Counted from the first letter of the stretch, positions 35,091-44,643 are shown. The stretch is DNA of 64,000 nt from Amycolatopsis albispora (GCF_003312875.1 NZ_CP015163.1:4836001-4900000), one strand, 5' to 3'. Made by a program: numbers and translations. Notes: generated by a model not told the origin, from the letters alone.

Positions 35091-35785
35091 CGGGTCTCCC
35101 TTCGGTGGTACGCGGCGAGCAGCTGGCGCTCGGCGTCGCGGAGGTAGCGTTCCAGTGCCTGCTCGGCCAGGTCGAACCGGCGTCGCCGGAGGTGGCCGAT
35201 GATCTTCTCGTGCCGCGCCAGGTACGGCTCGAAGAACGCCTGTGTGCTTTCGGTCAGCACGAAGAACAAACGCGTTTCGGCCAGCACCTGCCGCATGGTG
35301 CCCGCGACGCGGTCGCTGCCGGACAGCTCGCAGAGCGCCTGGTGCCAGCGGATGCTCGCGGTGCCGACGGCCCGCCAGTCCTCGTCGAGCGCGGCCTGCT
35401 TGCCTTCGGCGAGCGCGGCCTCCAGCCCGGTGAGCACCAGGTCCTCGCGATCGGCTGCCTCACGCACGGCCGCGCACTCGACCATGCGCCGGATCCGGTA
35501 CAGGTCCTCGATGTCCGGCGCGGTCAGCACGCTGACGAACACGCCGCGATTCAGCTCCCGCACGGCCAGCCGCTCGTGCGCCAGCAACTGGAACGCCTCG
35601 CGCAGCGTGTTCCGCGAAACACCGAGCGCGCCGCTGATCGCGGGCTCGGAAAGCCGTGTCCCCGGCAGGAAAACGCCCTCGGTGATGCGCTGACGCAGGA
35701 TCTGGGCCACCCGTTCGGCGGTGCCCGCCCTGGCGAGCGTGCCGCGGTCGCCCGCGAGCACCGCCGACGGATCACCGCTGGTCAT
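35087..35785 (-). CDS. GntR-family regulator, FCD subgroup (operon-internal)
   Basis: This 232-residue regulator has an N-terminal winged HTH (about 22-80: RVAQILRQRITEGVFLPGTRLSEPAISGALGVSRNTLREAFQLLAHERL) and a C-terminal FCD helical bundle that binds a carboxylate with a metal. Metal-ligand-type residues appear in the helices around RWHQAL and RHEKIIGHL. It lies inside the operon, overlapping genes on both sides by 4 bases. FCD regulators usually bind short palindromes; ATCGTTCAACGAT before the first gene of this operon (41965) fits such a site. Autoregulation is inferred. Confidence 0.87.
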   Translation of the reverse strand: MTSGDPSAVLAGDRGTLARAGTAERVAQILRQRITEGVFLPGTRLSEPAISGALGVSRNTLREAFQLLAHERLAVRELNRGVFVSVLTAPDIEDLYRIRRMVECAAVREAADREDLVLTGLEAALAEGKQAALDEDWRAVGTASIRWHQALCELSGSDRVAGTMRQVLAETRLFFVLTESTQAFFEPYLARHEKIIGHLRRRRFDLAEQALERYLRDAERQLLAAYHRRETR

Positions 35786-36573
35786 CGGACGCCCAGCTCG
35801 AAATCGAGCGAGTACCGGTTGCCGGGCATGGCCCCGGCCGCCTTCGCGCCGTCCACCGGGAGCACGGCACCGTTGACGAACCGCGATTCGTCGCTGGCCA
35901 GGAACAGCACCGCCTTCGCCACCTCCCACGCCTCCCCGACCCGCGCGGCCGGCGTGCTCGCGGTCAGCGCGTGCTGCTTGGCCTCGAACTCGTCGGGCGA
36001 CGCCAGCGTGCTGCGCAGCATGTCGGTGTCGATCGCGCCGGGATTGACGGTGTTGACCCGGATGCCGAGGTGCGCGTGTGCCACCGCGAGCGACTTCGCC
36101 AGCCCGACCAGCGCGTGCTTGGTGGCGTTGTAGACCGGATCCGCCGGGCGGCCCATCATGCCGCCGTTCGACGAGGTGAGCACGATGCTGCCCGCCTTGG
36201 CGGCGATCATGTGCGGCAGCACCGCGCGGGCGGCCAGGAAGGCGGTGCGCACGTTGACCGCGAAGATGTGGTCGAACTCGGCGAGCGTGGTTTCCGGCAG
36301 CGGCTTGCCGAGGTGGATGCCGACGTTGCTGAACAACACGTCGATCCGGCCGTGCTCGCCGAGCACCTGCTCCACAAAGGACTGCACGGCGCTCTCGTCG
36401 GTGGCGTCGACTTCGGTGTGCGTGAAGTTCTCGTGCCCGAGGTCTTCGGCCGGTTCGCGGATGTCGCTCGACCGCACGACCGCGCCCTCGGCGAGGAACT
36501 CCTTCACCGTGGCCAGGCCGATCCCGCGTGCCCCGCCGAAGACCACCACGACCTTGTTGTCCATGCGCCCCAT
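35782..36573 (-). CDS. Short-chain dehydrogenase/reductase
   Basis: This 263-residue classical SDR has cofactor loop GGARGIG (about residues 13-19), SNVG at about 84, catalytic Ser in VLTSSNGG and Y-x-x-x-K in YNATKHAL. It should interconvert a hydroxyl and a keto group using NAD(P). It starts one base after the stop of hyuB (TGACATG) and its own stop overlaps the GntR gene. The same stretch is open upstream in another reading frame belonging to hyuB and was not used. A 2-hydroxyacid or ring-opened intermediate of the pathway is a plausible substrate. Confidence 0.88.
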   Translation of the reverse strand: MGRMDNKVVVVFGGARGIGLATVKEFLAEGAVVRSSDIREPAEDLGHENFTHTEVDATDESAVQSFVEQVLGEHGRIDVLFSNVGIHLGKPLPETTLAEFDHIFAVNVRTAFLAARAVLPHMIAAKAGSIVLTSSNGGMMGRPADPVYNATKHALVGLAKSLAVAHAHLGIRVNTVNPGAIDTDMLRSTLASPDEFEAKQHALTASTPAARVGEAWEVAKAVLFLASDESRFVNGAVLPVDGAKAAGAMPGNRYSLDFELGVR

Positions 36574-36574
36574 G

Positions 36575-38266
36575 TCAGTCCCTTTCCACGATCTGGTAGT
36601 CGGCGGGCAGCCGGACCAGCGCGTCCGGCCTGCCGGTGTAACGGATTTCCACCCCGTAGACCTCGCGGGCTGCTTCGATCGACACGTACCCGTCGACCAC
36701 GTCCGCCAGCACGCGTTCCGGGTCGCGTTCGCGTGGGTCGCCGTAACCACCGGCGCCCGGCAGCACCACGTCCACCTCCGCTTCGGGCGCCAGCTGCACG
36801 CGGCGCTTGCCGGGCAGGGCCGTGCCGTCGGCGAGACCGAACCGGCCGGGCGCTCCGTCGTGTCCACAGTGGACACCCGTCGCCGGTGCGGTGGTCCGGT
36901 CCACGTTTCCGTTGACGCTCCAGGAAATGTTCCCGCGGGCCACCACCGTGGTGGACTGGCCGAGACCACCGCGGTAGGTGCCCGCGCCACCGGAGTCGGT
37001 GCGCAGCACCCGGCGGGTCTGGACCAGTGGCGCCATGGTCTCGATCACCTCGGTCGGCGTGGCGCGCAGGCCGCTGGGGAAGCCCGTGGTGTTCAGCCCG
37101 TCCTTGGTGGTCCTGGCCCCGATGCCGCCGGTCTGGAAGACGTTCAGCATGAACTCGCGACCGTCCGGTTCGGACCGTCCACGCCAGATGGTCATCCACA
37201 GCGCGTCCGCGCTGTGCGCCATCCGCCCGTCCAGCGCGCCGATCAGCAGCGACGGCAGGAAGTGGCCGATCAGGTGCCGCGAGGCGACCGGCGCGGGCGG
37301 CAGGCAGTTCAGCACCGAACCGGCGGGCGCGGTCACGTGCACCGGCCGGAACGAGCCCGCGTTGTGCGGCACCTCCGGCGCGATCGCCGCCTTCACCGCG
37401 AAGGAGGCGTACGCCCTGGTGTAGTTGAGCACCACGTTGATGCCGTGCCTGCTCTGCGGCGACGAACCGGCGAAGTCGATGTCGATGTCCTCACCGCGCA
37501 CGGTCAGCGCGACCTTGAGCCGTACCTCCTCGTCACCGAAGCCGTCGGTGCGCAGCTCACTGCGGAAGGTGCCGTCCGGCAGCGCGGCGATGGCGTCGCG
37601 CAGCGCCCGTTCGGACCGGTTCATGATCTCCGCGGCGATCTCGTCGATCGAGTCCAGGCCGTACTCCTCCGCCAGGCGCACCAGGCTCGCCGCCCCGACC
37701 TCGTTGCCCGCGACCTGCGCGTACAGGTCGCCGATGGTTTCCTCCGGCGTGCGCACGTTGGCGCGGATGATCGCCTCCAGCTCGGCGTTCACCTCGCCGG
37801 CGCGGAGGAACTTCATGATCGGCAGCCGGAGGCCCTCTTCGAACACCTCGTTCGCCTCGGCCGAAACCAGCCGACCGCCGATGTCCGGCGCGTGGCAGCA
37901 CGAAGCAAACCAGGCGATCACCCGGCCGCGGTGGAACACCGGGGTGGCCACGGTGATGTCGTTGATCTGGCCCGCCGTCTGCCACGGGTCGTTGGTGAGC
38001 AGCACGTCGCCCGGTTCGAGCCGCTCCGGCGGGAAGGCGGCGACGAAGTGGTGCATCCCGGTGGCCATCGCGTTGATGTGACCGGGCGTGCCGCCGACCG
38101 ACTGCCCGATCATCTCGCCGCGGGAGTCGAACACCGCGCACGCCAGGTCGAGCGATTCACGGACCACCGCCGAAAAGGCCGTGTTGACCAGTGCGTTCTG
38201 CTGCTCGGCGAGGATCGAGTGCAGCCGGTTGCCGATCACGCCGACGAGGATCGGGTCCACGCTCAC
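36575..38266 (-). CDS. hyuB: Hydantoinase B/oxoprolinase family protein
   Basis: This 563-residue protein is the B subunit of a HyuAB-type ATP-dependent ring-opening or carboxylating enzyme. It has the family opening DPILVGVIGNRLHSILAEQQNALVNTAFS, GGTPGHINAMATGMHHF, LTNDPW, SCCHAPDIGG and the C-terminal LPGAGGYGDPRERDP block. The GTG start at 38266 overlaps the hyuA stop as GTGA. Family members include N-methylhydantoinase, 5-oxoprolinase and acetone/acetophenone carboxylases, so the substrate cannot be named from sequence alone. Confidence 0.9.
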   Translation of the reverse strand: MSVDPILVGVIGNRLHSILAEQQNALVNTAFSAVVRESLDLACAVFDSRGEMIGQSVGGTPGHINAMATGMHHFVAAFPPERLEPGDVLLTNDPWQTAGQINDITVATPVFHRGRVIAWFASCCHAPDIGGRLVSAEANEVFEEGLRLPIMKFLRAGEVNAELEAIIRANVRTPEETIGDLYAQVAGNEVGAASLVRLAEEYGLDSIDEIAAEIMNRSERALRDAIAALPDGTFRSELRTDGFGDEEVRLKVALTVRGEDIDIDFAGSSPQSRHGINVVLNYTRAYASFAVKAAIAPEVPHNAGSFRPVHVTAPAGSVLNCLPPAPVASRHLIGHFLPSLLIGALDGRMAHSADALWMTIWRGRSEPDGREFMLNVFQTGGIGARTTKDGLNTTGFPSGLRATPTEVIETMAPLVQTRRVLRTDSGGAGTYRGGLGQSTTVVARGNISWSVNGNVDRTTAPATGVHCGHDGAPGRFGLADGTALPGKRRVQLAPEAEVDVVLPGAGGYGDPRERDPERVLADVVDGYVSIEAAREVYGVEIRYTGRPDALVRLPADYQIVERD

Positions 38267-40296
38267 GGGGTCACCACCAGGCTCGCGTCGGCGCGCACGG
38301 TACAGCTCGCGCCTGGCGGTATGACCAAAGTGGACTCGCGTTCCTCGATGATCGCCGGGCCGTCGATCCGGTCGCCGGACTTCAGCAGGTAGCGGTCGTA
38401 CACGGCGGTGTCGACAAATCCACCCGGGAAGTACGCCTGCCTGCTGCCCTTGCGGGCTTCGCCCTCGCCCGGTTCGACGTTCAGCCGGAGGTTCACCCGC
38501 GGCACCGGCCCCGACGAGACCACCCGCCAGTTGAGCACCTCGACGCCGACGTCCGGCCCGGTGCGCCGGTACAGCTCGCGGTAGGTCTCGGTGAAGTCGT
38601 TCACCAGCGAGGCGGGCCACTCCCCCCGGCGCACCGGCACCCGGATCTCGTACCCCTGGCCCTGGTACCGCATCTCGGCGATCCGGCTGTGCGTCACTAT
38701 GTCCACTCCGGACGCTTTCAGCAGTTCCTCGCCCTCGCGCTCCATTTCGGCGAACAGGGCGTCCACTTCGGACCAGCTCAGCTCGTCCACCCCGGCGCGC
38801 GAGGTCCGCACGAAGTCGAAGGCCAGTGGCGCGGTGAGGAAACCGACCGCGCTCATCACGCCCGCGGCCGGTGGGGCCACCACCTGGCGCGCGCCCAGCG
38901 CCCGCGCGACACCCACGCCGTGCACCGGCCCGGCACCGCCGAAGGTGAACATCGGCAGCCGCGCCGGGTCCTTGCCGCGTTCCACCGCGTGCGCCCGCGC
39001 GGCGTTGGCCATGTCCTCGTTGACGTGCGCGTGAATGCCGTAGGCCGCCTCGGCCAGGCCGACGCCCAGCGGTCCGGCGATCTTCTCGCGGATGACCGCG
39101 CGAGCCGCCTCCAGGTCGAGCGCCATCTCCCCGCCGAGGAAGTAACCCGGGTCCAGGTAACCGAGGACCAGGTCGGCGTCGGTGACCGTGGGCTCGGTGC
39201 CACCACGGCCGTAACAGACCGGTCCCGGCTCGGAACCCGCCGAATCGGGGCCGACGGTGAGCAGACCGAGCGCGTTGATGCGGGCGATCGAGCCGCCGCC
39301 GACGCCGATCTCGATCATGTCGGTCACCGGCACCTTCACCGGCAGCCCGGAGCCCGGCAGCAGCCGGTACACCCTGTCCACTTCGAACTCGTGCGTGACC
39401 AGCGGCGCGCCACCGGAGATCATGCACAGCTTCGCCGTGGTGCCGCCCATGTCGAAGGCGAGCAGGTCCGCCTCACCGGCGGCGGCCCCGAACGCCGAGG
39501 CCGCCAGCGCCCCGCCGGCCGGGCCGGATTCGAGGATGCGGATGGGGTACCGCGCGGCCGTGTCCACTGTGGCTATTCCGCCGTTGGACAGCATGATGTG
39601 CGGTGCCGGGCCGATGCCGGCGCGGTGCACCCGCTGCTCCAGGTCACGCAGGTAGCGCTCGGTCAGGTCCTGCACGTACACGTTCGCGGCGGTGGTCGAG
39701 GCGCGCTCGAACTCGCGGATCTCGGGCACCACCTCCGACGACAGCGCGACTCGCAGCCCCGGCGCCACCTCGGCCAGCACGTCCCGCGCGCGGCGTTCGT
39801 GCTCGGGATTGGTGAAGGAGTGCAGGAAGCAGATGGCCACCGCTTCGATACCGCGCTCGGCCAGCTCGGTGCCGAGCCGCGCGACGTGGTCCTCGTCGAG
39901 CGGGGTGCGCACGCTGCCGTCGGCCAGGATCCGTTCCGGCACGTCGAACCGGAGGTGCCGCGGCACCAGCGGCTCGGGCAGTTCGATTTCCAGGTCGTAC
40001 AGCTCGTAGCGGTGTTCGCGGCGCATCTCCAGCACGTCGCGGAACCCCTCGGTGGCCAGCAGCGCCAGCTTCGCGCCCTTGCGCTCGATCAGCGCGTTGG
40101 TGACCAGCGTGGTGCCGTGCACCAGTTTGTCCACTTGGGACGGCTGGGTCAGCGTCGCGGTCAGCAGCTCACCGACCGCGCGGGCGGGTTCGTCGTGGGT
40201 GGTCAGCGTTTTGCCGATGGCCACCACCCCGGAGTCGTCCAGCACGCACAGATCGGTGAACGTGCCACCGATGTCCACGCCAACCCGCAGTGCCAT
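38263..40296 (-). CDS. hyuA: Hydantoinase A/oxoprolinase family protein
   Basis: This 677-residue protein is the ATP-binding A subunit that pairs with the HyuB protein downstream. It starts with the actin/hexokinase phosphate loop RVGVDIGGTFTDLCVLDDSG, then TLVTNALIERKGAKLALLATEGFRD, and has GGIATVDTAARYPIRILESGPAGG and LLAFDMGGTTAKLC in the middle. Length is normal for HyuA. ATG at 40296 shares a base with the TPP-enzyme stop (TGATG); a GTG one codon earlier is equally possible. Together with HyuB it could open a hydantoin or lactam ring with ATP. Confidence 0.9.
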   Translation of the reverse strand: MALRVGVDIGGTFTDLCVLDDSGVVAIGKTLTTHDEPARAVGELLTATLTQPSQVDKLVHGTTLVTNALIERKGAKLALLATEGFRDVLEMRREHRYELYDLEIELPEPLVPRHLRFDVPERILADGSVRTPLDEDHVARLGTELAERGIEAVAICFLHSFTNPEHERRARDVLAEVAPGLRVALSSEVVPEIREFERASTTAANVYVQDLTERYLRDLEQRVHRAGIGPAPHIMLSNGGIATVDTAARYPIRILESGPAGGALAASAFGAAAGEADLLAFDMGGTTAKLCMISGGAPLVTHEFEVDRVYRLLPGSGLPVKVPVTDMIEIGVGGGSIARINALGLLTVGPDSAGSEPGPVCYGRGGTEPTVTDADLVLGYLDPGYFLGGEMALDLEAARAVIREKIAGPLGVGLAEAAYGIHAHVNEDMANAARAHAVERGKDPARLPMFTFGGAGPVHGVGVARALGARQVVAPPAAGVMSAVGFLTAPLAFDFVRTSRAGVDELSWSEVDALFAEMEREGEELLKASGVDIVTHSRIAEMRYQGQGYEIRVPVRRGEWPASLVNDFTETYRELYRRTGPDVGVEVLNWRVVSSGPVPRVNLRLNVEPGEGEARKGSRQAYFPGGFVDTAVYDRYLLKSGDRIDGPAIIEERESTLVIPPGASCTVRADASLVVTP

Positions 40297-41954
40297 CACC
40301 GCTCCTTCCGGTACCAGCGTGGTGAGGTGTTCAGCGGGGGTCGCATGGCCGCCTCGACCACCATTAGGTTCGGTTCGTCGGCCTGGATGAACGCGCCCAG
40401 CTTCCGCCGGAAGGCGCGGCCGAAGCCCTTGACCCGCTCGGCGCGGATCCCGAACGACTTGCCCAGCGCGACGAAGTCGGGACCGACCAGGTCCACCCCG
40501 CGGTGCGGCAGGCCGCTGTGCGTCTGGTCGTACCGCAGCATGCCGTACCCGCCGTCCTCCACCACGACCACGGTGACCGGCAGGTTCTCCTGCGCGGCGG
40601 TGGCCAGATCACCGCAGCCGTAAAGGAAACCGCCGTCGCCGGTGATGCACACCGCGCGGCCCGCGCCCGCCGCCGCACTGCCGATCGCGGCCGGGAAGCC
40701 GAAGCCGAGCGTGCCCCAGCCCATCGGGTAGGCCAGCTTGCGTGGCGCCGGAATGCGGTGGAAACCGCCGATCCAGTACCCCGCGATGCACATGTCCGAG
40801 ACCAGGATCGTGTCCTCCGGCAGCACTTCCTCCAGTGTGCCGAGGAAGTCGGCGGCCTGCGGCTCGTCCTCGCGGATGCGGCGGCGCACGGCCGCGCTCA
40901 TCCGCCGCAGGCGCGCGGTGAGCTTGTCCAGGCCTTCCTTGGGCGGCAGCTCGCCGAGCAGCGCGGTGACCACCGTGCGGGCGTCCCCGACCAGGTTCAG
41001 GTCCGGCTGGTAGTTCTTCGCCGCGTCCGCCGCGTCGACGTTGACCGTGACCAGCGTCGGCGGTTGCGGCATCAGCCAGTTCTGCGTCATCAGCCCGTCG
41101 AAGTCGGTGCCGACGCCGAGCACCAGGTCGGCCTCGTCCCAGAGCGCGCCGACCTCCGGGGCGTGCACCGAATTCGGGGCCAGGCAAGGATGTTCGGGCG
41201 GGAGCAGGCCACGCGCGGCGAAGGTGGTGAGCACCGGCGCGGCGAGTTTCTCCGCCAGCTCACCGATGACCGCCCCGGCACCCGCGCGCAACGCGCCACC
41301 ACCGGCCCAGATCAGCGGCCGCTCGGCGCGCTCGAACAACTCCCGCGCGCGCCCCAGGTCGAGCGGCTCGGCGACGGGCGTGCGGTCCGGCGTATCGGGA
41401 ACGCGCTGGGCGGTGGCGGACAGGAAGTCGGTCGGAATGCCCAGGTAGACCGGGCCGCTCTGCGGCCGCAGCGCCAGCCGGGCCGCGGTGAGCGCGGTGC
41501 CGGCGATCTCCCCCGTGCCGCCGGCGGTGTACTGCGCCTTGGTCAGCGGCGCGAACAACGCGGCCTGGTCACTGGTCTCGTGCAGCACCCCGCGCACCAT
41601 GCCGGGACGGCGCAGCGTGGACGGGATGTCGGTGGCGACGACCAGCACCGGCGAGCCGGAGGCCTGCGCCTCGCCGACCGCGGCCAGCGTGTTCGCCGCG
41701 CCGGGCCCGGTGGTCACGATCGCCACGCCGAGCTTGCCGGTGGCGCGGGCGTACCCGTCGGCGGCGTACGCGGCGGTCTGCTCGTGGCGGACGCCGATCA
41801 GCTGGATCCCGGTGTCCGCCAGTGCTTCCCAGATCGGCAGGTTGTGCACCCCCGGCAGGCCGAAGGCGACCTGAACGCCCAGTTCCCCCAGTGCGTCGGC
41901 GAGCCGGTCGGCCCCGGACTTCGGCTTGGCATGGCTGACTACCGGCACCGGCAC
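40296..41954 (-). CDS. Thiamine-pyrophosphate enzyme, acetolactate synthase-like
   Basis: This 552-residue enzyme has the three domains of the acetolactate synthase/benzoylformate decarboxylase family: a pyrimidine-binding N-domain with the cofactor Glu in VRHEQTAAYAADGYARATG (about residue 57), a middle domain, and a PP-domain with the GDG motif ITGDGGFLYG (about residue 433). It probably decarboxylates or ligates a 2-oxo acid. It is the first gene of the six-gene operon, with a GTG start at 41954 and palindromes just upstream. In the pathway it may act on a 2-oxo acid made by the flavoenzyme or SDR; the exact reaction is unknown. Confidence 0.87.
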   Translation of the reverse strand: MPVPVVSHAKPKSGADRLADALGELGVQVAFGLPGVHNLPIWEALADTGIQLIGVRHEQTAAYAADGYARATGKLGVAIVTTGPGAANTLAAVGEAQASGSPVLVVATDIPSTLRRPGMVRGVLHETSDQAALFAPLTKAQYTAGGTGEIAGTALTAARLALRPQSGPVYLGIPTDFLSATAQRVPDTPDRTPVAEPLDLGRARELFERAERPLIWAGGGALRAGAGAVIGELAEKLAAPVLTTFAARGLLPPEHPCLAPNSVHAPEVGALWDEADLVLGVGTDFDGLMTQNWLMPQPPTLVTVNVDAADAAKNYQPDLNLVGDARTVVTALLGELPPKEGLDKLTARLRRMSAAVRRRIREDEPQAADFLGTLEEVLPEDTILVSDMCIAGYWIGGFHRIPAPRKLAYPMGWGTLGFGFPAAIGSAAAGAGRAVCITGDGGFLYGCGDLATAAQENLPVTVVVVEDGGYGMLRYDQTHSGLPHRGVDLVGPDFVALGKSFGIRAERVKGFGRAFRRKLGAFIQADEPNLMVVEAAMRPPLNTSPRWYRKER

Positions 41955-41964
41955 AGCCTACGAG

Positions 41965-41982
41965 ATCGTTCAACGATTGAAC
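41965..41982 (-). promoter_or_regulatory. Overlapping palindromes before the hyuAB operon
   Basis: Two perfect palindromes overlap in the 35-base gap before the TPP-enzyme gene: ATCGTTCAACGAT (41965-41977) and GTTCAACGATTGAAC (41968-41982). The site ends 10 bases from the GTG start. Short GntR-FCD operators look like this, and an FCD regulator is encoded in the operon. The link between regulator and site is inference. Confidence 0.6.
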
Positions 41983-41989
41983 ACCCCAG

Positions 41990-43144
41990 CTAGACGATGT
42001 TGTGCTCCCCGCCGCCGGTTCCGCCGCCGTCGAAGCGGCGCACGTCCAGCGTGGAGACGTCGATCGACGGCGCCCGTCCCAGGTAGAGGTCCCGCATCAC
42101 CTCGCCCACCGCCGGGCCCATCTGGAACCCGTGGCCGGAAAACCCGGTGGCGTACAGGAATCGCGACACCCCGGCCGCCTCGCCGACCACCTGGTTCCGG
42201 TCCGGCGTCATCTCGTACAACCCCGCCCAGGCCGCGCGGATGCCCGCGTCCAGCACCGACGGCGCCCGCCGCTCGACCAGTTCGGCCAGCGCCGGCAGCC
42301 ACTCCCCCGGCTCGTACCGCGTGTCGAAGTCCGCCTCCGGCGTGCCGGGGAACGACAAGGCCAGCCCGTCGCCCTCGGGGTGGAGGTAGAACGCCGAGGG
42401 CATTTCCACCGTCAGCGGCACCGAATCCGGCCGCCCCGGCACGGGACCGGTGAACACCACCTGCCGTCGTTCCGGCCGGACCGGCAGCGGGCAGCCCGCC
42501 AGCGCACCGATGCGCGCCGACCAGGCCCCGGCCGCACACAGCACCACCCCGGTCCGGACCACTCCCGCGGTGGTCCGGACCGCGCGGATCCGGTCGCCGT
42601 CGCGCTCGATCCCGTCCACCTCCACGCCGGTGCACAACGTCGCGCCGAGCGCACGCGCCGCCCGCGCGTACCCCTGCACCACCGCGTCCGGCGTCGCGCG
42701 CCCGTCACCCGGCGACCACACCGCCGCGTGCACACCGTCGACCGAGATCAGCGGGTTGTGCTGCTTCGCCTCCGCCGGTTCGACCACGCGGCTCGCCACG
42801 CCGAACGAGTTCTGCAACGCCACGCCCGCTTCGAACCGCGGCAGGTCGGCCGGGTCGGTGATCAGGTAGAGGTAACCGTCGCGCCGGAAGTCGATCTCCT
42901 GGCCGAACCGCGCGGGGAACCGCTCGAATTCGGCCAGCCCGCGCAGGCCCAGCTCGATGTTGACCCGGCTGGTGAACGAGGACCGCACCCCGCCCGCCGC
43001 CTTCGCCGTCGAGCCGGCGCCCAGCGCGCCGCGTTCCAGCAGCAGCACGTCCACCCCGGCCTCGGCCAGGTGGAACGCGCAGCTCGTCCCGATCACCCCG
43101 CCGCCGACGACCACCACGCCGGCCTCTTCGGGCAGCTTCGCCAT
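41990..43144 (-). CDS. FAD-dependent oxidoreductase, DAO (sarcosine oxidase-like) family
   Basis: This 384-residue flavoenzyme has the dinucleotide-binding loop VVVVGGGVIGTSCAFHLAEAGVDVLLLERG at about residues 10-38 and a C-terminal block YATGFSGHGFQMGPAVGE typical of the DAO fold. Members oxidise amines or imino acids such as sarcosine, glycine, proline or D-amino acids. The start at 43144 places the flavin loop at the usual distance; a GTG at 43183 would add 13 residues. It ends 35 bases before the TPP-enzyme operon and probably feeds the same pathway, for example by oxidising a secondary amine released by HyuAB. Confidence 0.87.
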   Translation of the reverse strand: MAKLPEEAGVVVVGGGVIGTSCAFHLAEAGVDVLLLERGALGAGSTAKAAGGVRSSFTSRVNIELGLRGLAEFERFPARFGQEIDFRRDGYLYLITDPADLPRFEAGVALQNSFGVASRVVEPAEAKQHNPLISVDGVHAAVWSPGDGRATPDAVVQGYARAARALGATLCTGVEVDGIERDGDRIRAVRTTAGVVRTGVVLCAAGAWSARIGALAGCPLPVRPERRQVVFTGPVPGRPDSVPLTVEMPSAFYLHPEGDGLALSFPGTPEADFDTRYEPGEWLPALAELVERRAPSVLDAGIRAAWAGLYEMTPDRNQVVGEAAGVSRFLYATGFSGHGFQMGPAVGEVMRDLYLGRAPSIDVSTLDVRRFDGGGTGGGEHNIV

Positions 43145-43254
43145 GTACGCAGGGTAGATCCCTTCGTTGAGGGCTTTCCTCACGGCGAACCGTGCGTAGA
43201 CTCGGCCCTCCGGTGGAACCCACCCCGTGGGTGCTCGACGAAAGGGGGCCGGAA

Positions 43255-44625
43255 ATGCCGCTGATGCCCATCACCGACTCGATGTTCCTGATGGTGGAAT
43301 CCCGCGAGCACCCGATGCACGTCGGCGGCCTCCAGCTGTTCCGCAAACCCGAAGACGCCGGGCCGGACTACCTCAGCGAAATCCGGCGCAGGCTGCTCGA
43401 CCGCTCCGAGGTCCGCCGCGCCTTCCGCCGCCGTCCCGCCCGCCCGGTGAACACCATGGGTTACGCCGCCTGGGCCGAGGACGTCGAACTCGAACTCGAC
43501 TACCACTTCCGGCATTCCGCGCTGCCGCAGCCGGGCCGCATCCGCGAGCTGCTCGAACTGACCGGCCGCTGGCACAGCACGCTGCTCGACCGGCACCGTC
43601 CACTGTGGGAAGTCCACCTGGTGGAGGGCTTGCGGGACGACCGGTTCGCGATGTACAGCAAGGTGCACCACGCGTTGATGGACGGGGTTTCCGCGCTCCG
43701 CCAGATGCAGGCGACGCTCAGCGAGAGCCCGGACGAGCGTGACTCTCCGCCGCCGTGGGGCGGGCCGGCAGCGACAAAGGGCGTGCGACGCAGCCGCCGC
43801 GACCCGGTCTCGCTGCTCACCGGCGCGCGCCAGTCGCTCAGCCAGCTGGCGAAGCTGCCGGGGGCCGCGGTGAAGGTGGCCACCGAAGCCTTCCGCGAGC
43901 ACAGCCTGACCCTGCCGACGCAGGCCCCGAAGACCATGCTCAACGTGCCGATCGGTGGTGCGCGGCGGTTCGCCGCGCAGTCGTGGTCGCTCGACCGCGT
44001 GCGCCAGGTGGCCACCGCGGCCGGTGTCTCCCGCAACGACGTGGTGCTGGCGATGTGCTCCGGCGCCCTGCGTGACTACCTCATCGAGCAGCGGGCGCTG
44101 CCGGACACCGCGATGGTCGCGATGGTGCCGGTGTCCATGCGCAAACCGGTCGAAACCGGCGCCAGCTCGGGCAACGCGGTCGGCGCGCTGCTGTGCAACC
44201 TGGCCACCGACCGCAGCGATCCGGCCGAGCGGCTCAAGCTGATCCACCAGTCCATGCGGAACGCCAAGCGGATCTTCAAAGACCTCACCCCGGTGCAGGC
44301 GCTCATCCTGTCCGGCATCAACGTGGCCCCGCTGGGCGCGTCCACCATCCCCGGCTTCGTCAACAACACGCGCCCGCCGTTCAACCTGGTGATCTCGAAC
44401 GTGCCCGGCCCGCGCAAGACCATGTACTGGAACGGCGCGCAGCTCGACGGGGTCTACCCGGCCTCGGTACTGCTCGACGGGCAGGCCCTGAACATCACGC
44501 TGACCAGCAACGGCGACAACCTCGACTTCGGCATCACCGGCTGCCGCCGCAGCGTGCCGCACCTGCAGCGCATCCTCACCCACCTGGACACCGCGCTGGC
44601 CGAACTGGAGAGCGCGGTCGCCTGA
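43255..44625 (+). CDS. Wax ester synthase/diacylglycerol acyltransferase (WS/DGAT)
   Basis: This 456-residue enzyme should transfer an acyl group from acyl-CoA to diacylglycerol or a fatty alcohol, making storage lipid. It has the opening PLMPITDSMFLMVESREHPMHVGGLQLF, the catalytic motif HHALMDG (HHxxxDG, about residues 139-145) and the C-terminal NLVISNVPGPR block. Actinobacteria usually have many copies. ATG at 43255 follows AAAGGGGG. It is divergent from the flavoenzyme and lies before the PQQ operon in the same orientation, separated by 169 bases, so it is probably not part of it. Confidence 0.9.
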   Translation: MPLMPITDSMFLMVESREHPMHVGGLQLFRKPEDAGPDYLSEIRRRLLDRSEVRRAFRRRPARPVNTMGYAAWAEDVELELDYHFRHSALPQPGRIRELLELTGRWHSTLLDRHRPLWEVHLVEGLRDDRFAMYSKVHHALMDGVSALRQMQATLSESPDERDSPPPWGGPAATKGVRRSRRDPVSLLTGARQSLSQLAKLPGAAVKVATEAFREHSLTLPTQAPKTMLNVPIGGARRFAAQSWSLDRVRQVATAAGVSRNDVVLAMCSGALRDYLIEQRALPDTAMVAMVPVSMRKPVETGASSGNAVGALLCNLATDRSDPAERLKLIHQSMRNAKRIFKDLTPVQALILSGINVAPLGASTIPGFVNNTRPPFNLVISNVPGPRKTMYWNGAQLDGVYPASVLLDGQALNITLTSNGDNLDFGITGCRRSVPHLQRILTHLDTALAELESAVA

Positions 44626-44643
44626 GTCGTCGGATCATTTCTT

